Source of the DNA: an uncultured Oscillospiraceae bacterium
GTDB taxonomy: Bacteria > Bacillota > Clostridia > Oscillospirales > Ruminococcaceae
DNA length: 17,537 bases
Direction: 5' to 3'
Assembly: GCA_934466455.1 (NCBI GenBank)
Contig: CAKSLF010000025.1
Span: 1-17,537 of the forward strand
Each line of letters begins with the position of its first letter. Position 1 is the stretch's first letter. This document shows positions 5,693 through 12,826 of this stretch, in pieces. The notes below the pieces were generated by a model. It was not told where the DNA came from and searched no databases. It was given only the letters and a program-made list of their open reading frames with translations. A program made the position numbers and the translations under genes.

Positions 5693-8293
5693 TTAGTGCG
5701 CCTCAAGCCAGGTTTTGCCCATGCCGACGGAAACCACCAGCGGAACGGAAAGCTGCGCCGCATTTTCCATTTCAAAGCGCAAAATTTCCGCCGCCCTTTC
5801 GGCGCAGCCCTCCGCCGCCTCAACAATAAGCTCGTCGTGAACCTGCATTATCAGGCGGGCGTCAAGCCCCTCTTCGGCAAGGCGTTTTTCAACCCGCACC
5901 ATAGCGATTTTTATAATATCCGCCGCCGTTCCCTGTATCGGCATATTGCGGGCGACCCGCTCGCCAAAGGCACGCACCCCTCGGTTTGAGGAGGCAAGCT
6001 CCGGAAGATACCGCCGCCGTCCGTATGCGGTTACGGCAAAGCCAAGCTTTTTTGCCTTTTCTATGGCTTCCTTCATATAGCGGTCAACTCCGCTGTAATG
6101 CTTTAGGTAGCTGTTTATATACTCCTGCGCCTCCTTATAGGAAACGCCGATGTTTGCCCCAAGGCTGAATGCGCCTATCCCGTAAACGATTCCGAAATTA
6201 ACCGCCTTTGCACGGCTTCTCATCTGTGCGGTAACAAATTCCTCCGGCACACCAAAAACCTGCGCCGCCGTTTGGGTATGAATATCCGTTCCGCCGGTAA
6301 AGGCAGAAATCATATTCTCGTCCCCGGAAAGATGGGCAAGAACCCTAAGCTCGATTTGGGAATAGTCTGCGTCGATAAGGGTTTTTCCCTCACCGGCAAC
6401 AAAAAATCCTCTCATCCTGCTGCCAAGCTCCGTCCTTATGGGGATATTCTGGAGGTTCGGCTCAAGGGAGCTTATGCGTCCGGTTCGGGTTTCCTTTTGG
6501 TTAAAGCGGGTGTGGACCCTGCCGTCCGGAGCAAGAGCGGAAAGAAGCCCGTCAACATAAGTCGAACGCAGCTTTGTAAGCTTTCTGTATTCAAGAATTT
6601 CGTCGATTACCGGGTGATAGGTGCGCAGCTCCTCAAGAACCTCCGCCCCCGTTGAATAGCCGCTTTTTGTCTTTTTCTTTGCGGGAAGCCCAAGCTTTTC
6701 AAAAAGTATTACCCCAAGCTGCTTTGGCGAAAGAATGTTGAATTTTTCCCCGGAAAGGTCGTATACCCTCGCTTCGGTTTCCTCGATTTTTGCGGAAAGC
6801 TCCTTTTCAAAGCTGCGTATGCCCTCCGGGTCGATTTTGAAGCCCGCAAGCTCCATTTTTGCAAGAACCGCCGCAAGAGGAAGCTCGATTTCATCGAGGA
6901 GAGCCGCCTCCCCGCAGCCCTCAAGCTCCTTTTGCAGAATATCGCAAAGGGAAGAAAAAACCGCCGCCTTTTGTAAAAGGGCGGAGTGCTCCTCCGAAAT
7001 ATCGCCGAGGATTTTTGCAGAGCCTGCATGATATATCTCCGAAAGGCGGACTGCGGAATAATCGTCCCCGGTAACGCTTAAAATATATCCGGCAAGCCCG
7101 GTATCCATAACGCAGTTTTTTACCTCCGCCCTATGGCAAAAAGCCCAGCGGCAAAGGAACTTTAGGTCGTCGCAGCGTTTTTTTGCCCCGGAGGAAAGAA
7201 ATTCGCCGAAAGCAGAATCAAAGAAAAAGCCGTCGTTTTCAAAAACATAAAGCTTTTCTCCGGAAATAACTGCGGCGGCGGTAAGGTCGTCGCCCTCCGC
7301 TTCAAAAAGAATATCTGCACTTTCTTTACGGCAAAGCTCTTTGAGGGCGGAAATATCCGCCTTTTCTGCGGATAGAGCGGGAAGCTCCTTTTCCGGCTCC
7401 GGCTGCCGCTCCGGGATTTTTGCCGGGTCAAGCCCAAGGCGGCTTATCATCTTGTACATTTCAAGCCGGGAGAGAATAGCCGCCGCAGCGGCTTCGTCCC
7501 CGGGCTGCTTTTCGTATGACGAAAGCTCGGCGGAAATCGGCGCAAAGCGGTCGATTTTTCCAAGGTCGAGGCTCAGCATTGCGGAATCCTTTCCCGCCTC
7601 AAGCTTTTTGAGCACGGAGGGCTTTGCTTCGATTTCCCCGGCGTGCTCATAGATATAGGCAACGCTGTGATAGCGGTTTATAAGGTCAAGAGCGGTTTTT
7701 TCCCCAATTCCGGGAACGCCGGGAATATTGTCGCTTGAATCCCCCATAAGTGCCTTTACCTGAATAAGCTCCGGCGGGGTAACGCCGTATTTTTCCGTAA
7801 CGGCTTTTTCGTCCATCATCTCGGAAACGGAAGCGCCCATTTTTGTAGAGGCAAGGCGCACCCTTGTGTGCGGTCCGATAAGCTGGAGGCTGTCCCTGTC
7901 GCCGGTAAGAATAACACAGTCGCTCTGCTGCTCCTCACAAAGGCGGGACAGCGTTCCGAGTATATCGTCCGCCTCCCAGCCCTCAACTTCAATTACCGGA
8001 TAGCCGAGACGGCGCAAAAGCTCTTTTATAACCGGAAACTGGTCAATAAGCTCCTGGGGGGTTGGGTGCCTGCCCGCCTTATATTCCGCAAACATTTTAT
8101 GCCGAAAGGTCGGTGCATGAACATCAAAGGCAAAAACAACTGCGTCGGGTTTTGTTTCCGCCATTGCGGAAAGCAGAATATTAAGAAAACCGTAGATTGC
8201 GTTTGTAAAAAAGCCGTCCTTTGTTGTAAGAACCTTTATTCCGTAATACGCACGGTTCATAATGCTGTTGGAATCAACCGCAAGAATACGCAT
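5693..8293 (-). CDS. polA: DNA polymerase I, proofreading site degenerate
   Basis: PolA fills gaps in excision repair and removes RNA primers. The 866-residue protein has an intact 5'-3' nuclease domain (about 1-290) with the metal-site stretches FAFDVHAPTFRHKMFAEYKAG (54-74), EADD (107-110), TGDRD (130-134) and GDSSDNIPGVPGIGEKTA (184-201). The polymerase domain (about 470-866) has motif A DADYSQIELR (641-650), motif B RSRAKAVNFGIVYG (692-705; K696, F700) and motif C QVHDELIVEA (817-826; D820). The middle domain (about 305-460) has lost the proofreading residues: FEAEGDD (330-336) replaces the FDTETD motif, and the later metal aspartates align with L380 and a serine. It therefore should lack 3'-5' exonuclease, as in Taq and Bacillus PolA. 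GGAGGA lies about 8 nt before the ATG. It is the first gene of the leftward operon driven from 8342-8350. Confidence 0.96.
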   Translation of the reverse strand: MRILAVDSNSIMNRAYYGIKVLTTKDGFFTNAIYGFLNILLSAMAETKPDAVVFAFDVHAPTFRHKMFAEYKAGRHPTPQELIDQFPVIKELLRRLGYPVIEVEGWEADDILGTLSRLCEEQQSDCVILTGDRDSLQLIGPHTRVRLASTKMGASVSEMMDEKAVTEKYGVTPPELIQVKALMGDSSDNIPGVPGIGEKTALDLINRYHSVAYIYEHAGEIEAKPSVLKKLEAGKDSAMLSLDLGKIDRFAPISAELSSYEKQPGDEAAAAAILSRLEMYKMISRLGLDPAKIPERQPEPEKELPALSAEKADISALKELCRKESADILFEAEGDDLTAAAVISGEKLYVFENDGFFFDSAFGEFLSSGAKKRCDDLKFLCRWAFCHRAEVKNCVMDTGLAGYILSVTGDDYSAVRLSEIYHAGSAKILGDISEEHSALLQKAAVFSSLCDILQKELEGCGEAALLDEIELPLAAVLAKMELAGFKIDPEGIRSFEKELSAKIEETEARVYDLSGEKFNILSPKQLGVILFEKLGLPAKKKTKSGYSTGAEVLEELRTYHPVIDEILEYRKLTKLRSTYVDGLLSALAPDGRVHTRFNQKETRTGRISSLEPNLQNIPIRTELGSRMRGFFVAGEGKTLIDADYSQIELRVLAHLSGDENMISAFTGGTDIHTQTAAQVFGVPEEFVTAQMRSRAKAVNFGIVYGIGAFSLGANIGVSYKEAQEYINSYLKHYSGVDRYMKEAIEKAKKLGFAVTAYGRRRYLPELASSNRGVRAFGERVARNMPIQGTAADIIKIAMVRVEKRLAEEGLDARLIMQVHDELIVEAAEGCAERAAEILRFEMENAAQLSVPLVVSVGMGKTWLEAH

Positions 8294-8341
8294 TTCTGGC
8301 GTCCTCCGTTTTTGTTATTATTTATAGGATTTATGAAAATA

Positions 8342-8350
8342 ATTATAGCA
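8342..8350 (-). promoter_or_regulatory. Extended -10 promoter of the polA operon
   Basis: On the minus strand TGCTATAAT is a perfect extended -10. The -35 position 17 nt upstream is TAGCAT (8370-8365), which is poor, so the TG extension probably carries recognition. The start would be near 8335, leaving a leader of about 40 nt before the polA ATG. Confidence 0.6.
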
Positions 8351-8365
8351 TATATTTTTGACCTA

Positions 8366-8374
8366 TGCTATAAT
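8366..8374 (+). promoter_or_regulatory. Extended -10 promoter of the M23-dusB operon
   Basis: TGCTATAAT is the mirror image of the polA promoter. The -35 position is TAGCAT (8346-8351), inside the opposite promoter's -10 region. An alternative pair, TTGACC (8358-8363) with TATACG (8380-8385) at 16 nt, overlaps it. The start near 8381 gives a 63-nt leader. Confidence 0.6.
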
Positions 8375-8443
8375 TATTTTATACGGATAAAATTTTGTCC
8401 GGCAAAAAATGTCCGAATTATTTTTGCCGAGGAAAGGAAAATT

Positions 8444-9439
8444 ATGAAACGAAAGCTCTTTTCAAAAGCACTTATATTATTGATGGGAGTAATCACCGCC
8501 GCATCGCTCTGTTCGTGCAGCGTGCCCGCCTCCGGGCTTATAAGCGGCGAAGAAAGCCTTTCCTCTCTTCCGGAGGAAAGCTCCCTCCCGGAGCCGGAGC
8601 CTGTTCCGGAGCCGGAGCCGGAGCCTCCGAAGCCGGAAATAATCCTTTCCGCAACCGAGGTGGAGCGGGGCAGCTTTATGCTTGTCCGAATCGAAAACTA
8701 TGACGGCGAGAGTATTGAATATAAGGATTTTCTTGGCTATGACCGAAGCTTTTTTGAATACGAGGGCGGCTGGCTTTCCTTGATCCCGGTAAAAACCGCC
8801 GCAAAAGCCGGAAACTATGTCCTAAGCATAATACTTGACGGCGAAAGGTTTGATAACGAAGTAACCGTAACCGATAGGGCTTTTGACGAGCAGTATCTCA
8901 CCGTTTCTCCCGCCACTCTTGAGGAAACTCTTGAAAGCGAGCACGCAAGAAACGAATTTTATGAAAAAGCCGAGCCGATGAAAAAAACCTTTACCGAAAA
9001 AAAGCTTTGGAACGGCGAATTTATCCTTCCGCTTGAGGTCCAGTATAAGGTAACAACAAGCTTCGGAACCTTCCGCACCTTTTCAAACGGCTCCACCGAA
9101 TGGCACAACGCCGTTGATATGGCAACAAAGGGCGGAACGCCGGTTTTTGCAACAAACAGCGGAAATATAATTTTTGCGCAGTATCTCCAGCTTACCGGAA
9201 ACACGGTCATAATCGACCACGGGATGGGCGTTTTAAGCTGGCATTACCATATGCGCTCCGTTGATGTTTCCGAGGGGGACTTTGTTGAAAAAGGCGCAAA
9301 AATAGGCGAGGTTGGAACAACCGGACTTTCAACCGGCAACCATCTTCATTTCGGAATGACCGTCGGCGGAATTTTTACCGACCCGATGAAGGTCGTAGGC
9401 ACGGAGCCGCAAATTGATTTTTGGAAGGCAGAAGAATAA
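8444..9439 (+). CDS. M23-family peptidoglycan peptidase, lipoprotein
   Basis: The 331-residue protein is exported and lipid-anchored: a basic start (MKRK), a hydrophobic stretch (9-22) and a lipobox LCSC with C25. A Pro/Glu-rich linker (about 43-65) follows. A middle domain of beta character (about 66-145) may sit on the wall or on a partner. The C-terminal LytM domain (about 190-320) has Zn ligands H221 and D225 in HNAVD and H302 in HLH (300-302), with H300 and H269 as likely catalytic histidines. All ligands are present, so it should be an active endopeptidase on peptidoglycan cross-links. I chose the ATG at 8444 because of AGGAAAGGA just upstream and the signal peptide; the frame stays open further upstream, but only antisense to polA. 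It is cotranscribed with dusB, whose ATG lies 2 nt after this stop. Confidence 0.93.
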   Translation: MKRKLFSKALILLMGVITAASLCSCSVPASGLISGEESLSSLPEESSLPEPEPVPEPEPEPPKPEIILSATEVERGSFMLVRIENYDGESIEYKDFLGYDRSFFEYEGGWLSLIPVKTAAKAGNYVLSIILDGERFDNEVTVTDRAFDEQYLTVSPATLEETLESEHARNEFYEKAEPMKKTFTEKKLWNGEFILPLEVQYKVTTSFGTFRTFSNGSTEWHNAVDMATKGGTPVFATNSGNIIFAQYLQLTGNTVIIDHGMGVLSWHYHMRSVDVSEGDFVEKGAKIGEVGTTGLSTGNHLHFGMTVGGIFTDPMKVVGTEPQIDFWKAEE

Positions 9440-9441
9440 AA

Positions 9442-10419
9442 ATGCTTATCGGAAATATAAATCTGCCAAAAACGGCAGCCCTTGCGCCTCTTGCCGGGGT
9501 TGCGGACAGAGCAATGCGGGAAATCTGCCGGGAATACGGTGCCTGCTGGACCGTCGGCGAAATGACAAGCTCAAAGGGGCTTTCCTACGGAAGCAAAAAA
9601 TCCGCCGAGCTTCTTGAAATAGGGGAGGCGGAACGCCCGACGGCGGTACAGCTTTTCGGAAGCGAACCGGAAACCATGGCGCAGGCGGCTTTGATGGCTC
9701 TTGAATATAAGCCGGAGGCGATAGATATAAATTTCGGCTGCCCGGTACCAAAGGTCGCCGGAAACGGCGGCGGAAGCGCACTTATGAAGGACCCCGTCCT
9801 TGCGGGAAAAATCGTCCGAGCCGTAGCGGAAGCCGTTCCTCTTCCCATAACGGTAAAGTTCCGTGCGGGCTGGGACAGCGAGCATATAAATGCGGTTGAA
9901 TTTGCAAAAATCTGCGAGGACAACGGCGCAGCCGCCCTTACCGTACACGGAAGGACCCGTATGCAGATGTTTGCTCCGCCGGTGGATTTGGATATTATCC
10001 GCAGGGTCAAAGAGGCGGTTAATATCCCGGTTATCGGCAACGGAGATATAGATTCCCCGGAAGCCGCAAAAAGAATGTATGACGAAACCGGCTGCGACCT
10101 TGTTATGGTGGGCAGGGGTGCCATGGGAAATCCGTGGCTCTTCAAAAGAATCGAGTGCTATATGCAAACCGGAGAGCTTATTCCGGAGCCCACACCATAT
10201 GAGCGTATGACCGTGCTGAAAAAACACATAGAGCTGCTTTGCCGCTATAAGGGCGAATATGTCGGTATGCGGGAAGCAAGAAAACATTCCTCCTGGTATA
10301 TTAAAGGTATGCGTGGAGCGGCGGAATTCCGCCGGGAATGCGGAGCGATCTCCACAATGGAGGATTTGGAGCGGCTTATCGACCGGGTTCTTCTTTCCGC
10401 AGAAAGCCTTGGGGAATAA
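9442..10419 (+). CDS. dusB: tRNA-dihydrouridine synthase, DusB type
   Basis: The enzyme reduces uridines in the tRNA D-loop using FMN and NADPH. The 325-residue protein shows LAPLAGVADRAMR (15-27), INFGCPVPKVAGNGGGSALMKDP (96-118) with catalytic C100, VKFRAGW (138-144) with the FMN-binding K139, VHGRTR (168-173), and IGNGDI / VGRGAMGNPWLF (198-203, 223-234) for phosphate binding. The C-terminal helical tRNA-binding domain follows. The length is standard. An in-frame TTG at 9421 would add seven residues inside the upstream gene, but the ATG at 9442 starts right at the conserved strand. Its weak Shine-Dalgarno sequence (GGAAGGCAGAAG) lies in the end of the M23 gene, which suggests translational coupling. 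Confidence 0.95.
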   Translation: MLIGNINLPKTAALAPLAGVADRAMREICREYGACWTVGEMTSSKGLSYGSKKSAELLEIGEAERPTAVQLFGSEPETMAQAALMALEYKPEAIDINFGCPVPKVAGNGGGSALMKDPVLAGKIVRAVAEAVPLPITVKFRAGWDSEHINAVEFAKICEDNGAAALTVHGRTRMQMFAPPVDLDIIRRVKEAVNIPVIGNGDIDSPEAAKRMYDETGCDLVMVGRGAMGNPWLFKRIECYMQTGELIPEPTPYERMTVLKKHIELLCRYKGEYVGMREARKHSSWYIKGMRGAAEFRRECGAISTMEDLERLIDRVLLSAESLGE

Positions 10420-10425
10420 ATGCTC

Positions 10426-10457
10426 AAAAAAGCCGCTTTTGTATATACAAAAGCGGC
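10426..10457 (-). terminator. Terminator-like hairpin, U tract on minus strand
   Basis: GCCGCTTTTGTA (10432-10443) and TACAAAAGCGGC (10446-10457) form a perfect 12-bp stem. The six A at 10426-10431 become a U tract only on the minus strand; the plus strand continues GTATGAATAAAAA. An outer pair TGCTCAA/TTGAGCA (10421-10427 and 10471-10477) encloses it. It may still end dusB transcripts as a hairpin, but in canonical form it points leftward. Confidence 0.6.
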
Positions 10458-10542
10458 GTATGAATAAAAATTGAGCATCATTCACTTTTACCACTTTGTT
10501 ACAAGAGTATGAACAAATATACTCGAAAGTATTAAAACAGCG

Positions 10543-10767
10543 ATTTCCACAGCAAAAAAATTAACAAATCCCTTTATAAAGCGGATTTGTGGATTAATCG
10601 GTTGAAAATGTTGAAAACCTTTCGTTTTTGCCTGTTGAAAACCCAAAAAAGCGAGGTTTTCCACATTTGCATTGTTGAAAGGGTTGAAAAGTGCTCAGAA
10701 AATCCGCTTTTTTATGCGAATGAGCACAGGGGAAAACTCCTTTTTTCAAAAAAAGCACTGTGGAAAA
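10543..10767. other. Cluster of DnaA-box-like 9-mers
   Basis: Compared with the box TTATCCACA, the stretch has TTTTCCACA at 10657-10665 (plus) and 10759-10767 (minus), TAATCCACA at 10588-10596 (minus), each one mismatch away, and ATTTCCACA at 10543-10551 (two mismatches). Five related TTTTCAAC-type 9-mers on the minus strand start at 10600, 10609, 10633, 10673 and 10682; those at 10600/10609 and 10673/10682 are directly adjacent. That the cluster binds DnaA is inference. Confidence 0.45.
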
Positions 10768-10824
10768 TCCAAAATGAGCACCGAAAAAACGCTGAATTTG
10801 TAAAATTATCTGGGAGGATAAAAA

Positions 10825-11943
10825 ATGAATATTTTTTCCCCGGCGGGGCTGTATATTCATATCCCTTTTTGTATATCAAAATGCCGCTACTGCGATTTTT
10901 ATTCTCTTACCGATAAGGCGGAGCTTGTTCCCGAATACACAAATCGGGTCATATCCGCCCTTGAGCATTACGGCGAAAGGTACGCAAGGCGTTATAACTC
11001 TTTGTATTTCGGCGGCGGAACCCCGCTGCTTTTGGGGGAAGAACACCTTGCAAAAATTATCGAAAGCGAAAGCCCTCTTTTGGAGGAGGACTGCGAGATA
11101 ACCGCAGAGGGAAACCCCGCCGCCGCCGGAAGCTTTGATTTTCTCCGGCTTAAAAAGGCGGGGGTAAACCGCCTTTCACTCGGCTTACAAAGCTCCGACC
11201 AAAGGGAGCTTTCTGCCCTTGGGCGTATTCATACCGCAGAAGAGGCGGCGGAAACCGTGCGCCTTGCGCAATCGGCGGGAATAGAAAATATCTCCCTCGA
11301 CCTTATGATAGGAATTCCCTATCAGACGGAGAAAAGCCTGCTTAAAAGCGCAGGCTTTTGCGCAGCCCTCGGCGTAAAGCATATCTCCGCATATATGCTT
11401 AAAATCGAGGAGGGCACACCGCTTGCTTCCTCGCCGCTTAGGAAGGAATGTCCGGACGACGAAAAAACCGCCGGGCTTTATCTTGCCCTTTGCGGAGAGC
11501 TGGAGCGGCTTGGCTATAAGCAGTACGAAATATCCAATTTTGCCCTGCCCGGCTGCGAATCCCGCCACAATCTTAAATACTGGCGGGGCGGCGAATATTT
11601 AGGAATAGGTCCCGCCGCCCATTCCTTTATGGAAAACCGCCGCTTTTATTTCGACCGGGACATATCGGCGTTTTTGAAAAAGCCTTTTGACCTTATTGAA
11701 AGGGAAGAGGGCAGCGGCGGCGGCTGGGAGGAATACGCAATGCTGCGGCTGCGCCTTTGCGAAGGGCTTGATACGGCGGAGCTTTCCGCCCGCTTTTCCT
11801 CGGCGGATTCCGCCGGAATTTTGCGCCGCGCCCGGCTTTATGAGCCGGCGGGGCTTTTGAAAATAAAAGGAAGCAAAATTGCCTTTACTCCAAAAGGCTT
11901 TTTGCTTTCCAATATGCTTACCGCAGAAATTTTGTATGAATAA
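10825..11943 (+). CDS. hemW: HemW-type radical SAM heme chaperone
   Basis: The 372-residue protein starts with the radical SAM cluster motif CISKCRYCDF: C16, C20 and C23 bind the 4Fe-4S cluster. FGGGTP (62-67) contacts S-adenosylmethionine. YEISNFA followed by SRHNLKYW is the HemW signature. True coproporphyrinogen dehydrogenase HemN has a further cysteine right after the cluster (CxxxCxxCxC); here it is D24-F25, so this is the HemW branch, which binds heme and delivers it to target proteins. Older annotations call it oxygen-independent coproporphyrinogen oxidase. TGGGAGGATA stands just before the ATG. The cyclophilin-like gene follows 16 nt downstream, so the two share a message. Confidence 0.92.
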   Translation: MNIFSPAGLYIHIPFCISKCRYCDFYSLTDKAELVPEYTNRVISALEHYGERYARRYNSLYFGGGTPLLLGEEHLAKIIESESPLLEEDCEITAEGNPAAAGSFDFLRLKKAGVNRLSLGLQSSDQRELSALGRIHTAEEAAETVRLAQSAGIENISLDLMIGIPYQTEKSLLKSAGFCAALGVKHISAYMLKIEEGTPLASSPLRKECPDDEKTAGLYLALCGELERLGYKQYEISNFALPGCESRHNLKYWRGGEYLGIGPAAHSFMENRRFYFDRDISAFLKKPFDLIEREEGSGGGWEEYAMLRLRLCEGLDTAELSARFSSADSAGILRRARLYEPAGLLKIKGSKIAFTPKGFLLSNMLTAEILYE

Positions 11944-11959
11944 ACAGGGAGGGAAAAAT

Positions 11960-12736
11960 ATGAGCAAAAAGAAAAATCCGCTTGTAATAACAGCCGCCGC
12001 AACGGCTGCGCTTTTAGGCTTGGCAATGATCGTTGTCGCCGCACTTGTGGTTGCGGGGGTAATCACCATCGACCGCCCGGCAAACGGCAATATTGATAAA
12101 AACGAAAACCCGGCGCAATCCGCCGTTATTGAGGAAGAAAAAAACAAGGACCTCCTTTGGCAGACTGCGGAAGCCTCCGCCGAGGATGTAACCGCCGTTA
12201 TAGAAACGGCGGCGGGCAGCTTTACGCTAAAGCTCTATCCCGGTGCGGCTGCGGATAAATTTGCCGCTCTTGGCGAGGGCGGGGCTTTTTCCGCCGGGGA
12301 ATTTTCCGTGCTTGCAAAGGATATGTTTATCCAGTGCGCCCCGCTTTCCGAAGAAAGCTTCGGCGCAGAAAAAAACGACCTCGGCTGTTTTTACGGCGCA
12401 GTCGGCTTTGTTATGGAGAACGGCATGGTTACGGATTCCCTCTTTGCCGTAACGGCAAAGAGCCTTTCCGCAGGAAGCAGGGCTTTTATTGAGGAAAACG
12501 CTTTTTCTGCGGAGCGTGCCGAGCTTTACGAAAGCCTTGGCGGAATGCCGGAATACGAGGGCAAGGTGATGATTTTCGGTCAGGTGACGGAGGGCTTTGA
12601 TACCATCGATTCCATTGCCGCCGGAAAAACAAACGGCTATACCGGCGGCTACGCCGCAGAAAGCCCGGTTAAAATAATCTCCGTCACGATAAACCGCCCG
12701 GCAGAGGAGGGCGGCGGCGCAGAGCCGGCGGAATGA
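11960..12736 (+). CDS. Membrane-anchored degenerate cyclophilin-like protein
   Basis: The 258-residue protein has a short basic start, one membrane helix (about 8-37) and a linker (38-75), so the rest should lie outside the membrane. Residues 78-246 follow the cyclophilin fold: VIETAAGSFTLKLYP (80-94), then FSVLAKDMFIQ (115-125), which aligns without gaps to FHRVIKDFMIQ, and IFGQVTEGFDTIDSIA (205-220) near the end. The catalytic Arg of FHRV is V117 and the GGD after the Gln is CAP, so prolyl isomerase activity is doubtful. It may instead act as a chaperone or binding domain. C126 and C143 are the only cysteines. The start at 11960 has GGGAGG just upstream, and the membrane helix begins right after it. 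It is cotranscribed with hemW. A divergent active cyclophilin remains possible. Confidence 0.75.
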   Translation: MSKKKNPLVITAAATAALLGLAMIVVAALVVAGVITIDRPANGNIDKNENPAQSAVIEEEKNKDLLWQTAEASAEDVTAVIETAAGSFTLKLYPGAAADKFAALGEGGAFSAGEFSVLAKDMFIQCAPLSEESFGAEKNDLGCFYGAVGFVMENGMVTDSLFAVTAKSLSAGSRAFIEENAFSAERAELYESLGGMPEYEGKVMIFGQVTEGFDTIDSIAAGKTNGYTGGYAAESPVKIISVTINRPAEEGGGAEPAE

Positions 12737-12751
12737 CCCCTGCAAAATAAA

Positions 12752-12792
12752 CAAAAAAAACAGCGTGACCTTCGCAGTCACGCTGTTTTTTT
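12752..12792. terminator. Bidirectional terminator between converging genes
   Basis: CAGCGTGAC (12761-12769) and GTCACGCTG (12777-12785) form a 9-bp stem flanked by eight A and seven T. It ends the hemW operon on the plus strand and the HExxH gene on the minus strand. Confidence 0.9.
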
Positions 12793-12826
12793 CTTCTGCG
12801 GACAAGCAAGCCGCCGCTTTTTGAAA

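Larger units (their letters stand above)
8336..8380. repeat. Perfect 17-bp inverted repeat between divergent operons
   Basis: The left arm 8336-8352 (AAAATAATTATAGCATA) and right arm 8364-8380 (TATGCTATAATTATTTT) are exact reverse complements around an 11-nt centre. Each arm contains one extended -10 promoter pointing outward, so the repeat is the shared control region of the polA and M23/dusB operons. Confidence 0.85.
10420..10824. other. Gene-free stretch between dusB and hemW
   Basis: This 405-bp stretch has no supported gene. It holds the 10426-10457 hairpin and the DnaA-box-like cluster. It also has a GTGCTCA/TGAGCAC inverted repeat (10691-10697 and 10721-10727) and the hemW ribosome binding site. 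I see no convincing -35/-10 pair for hemW, whose promoter must nevertheless be here. Confidence 0.5.

Noticed and set aside
7868..8443. Long upstream extension of the M23 lipoprotein reading frame.
   Set aside because: It runs antisense through polA and lacks a ribosome binding site; the ATG at 8444 has one and starts a clean lipoprotein signal peptide.
10500..10800. Reading the DnaA-box-like cluster as the chromosomal origin itself.
   Set aside because: No dnaA, dnaN, rpmH or other usual origin neighbour is in the window, and the best boxes all have one mismatch. A secondary cluster is the more careful reading.
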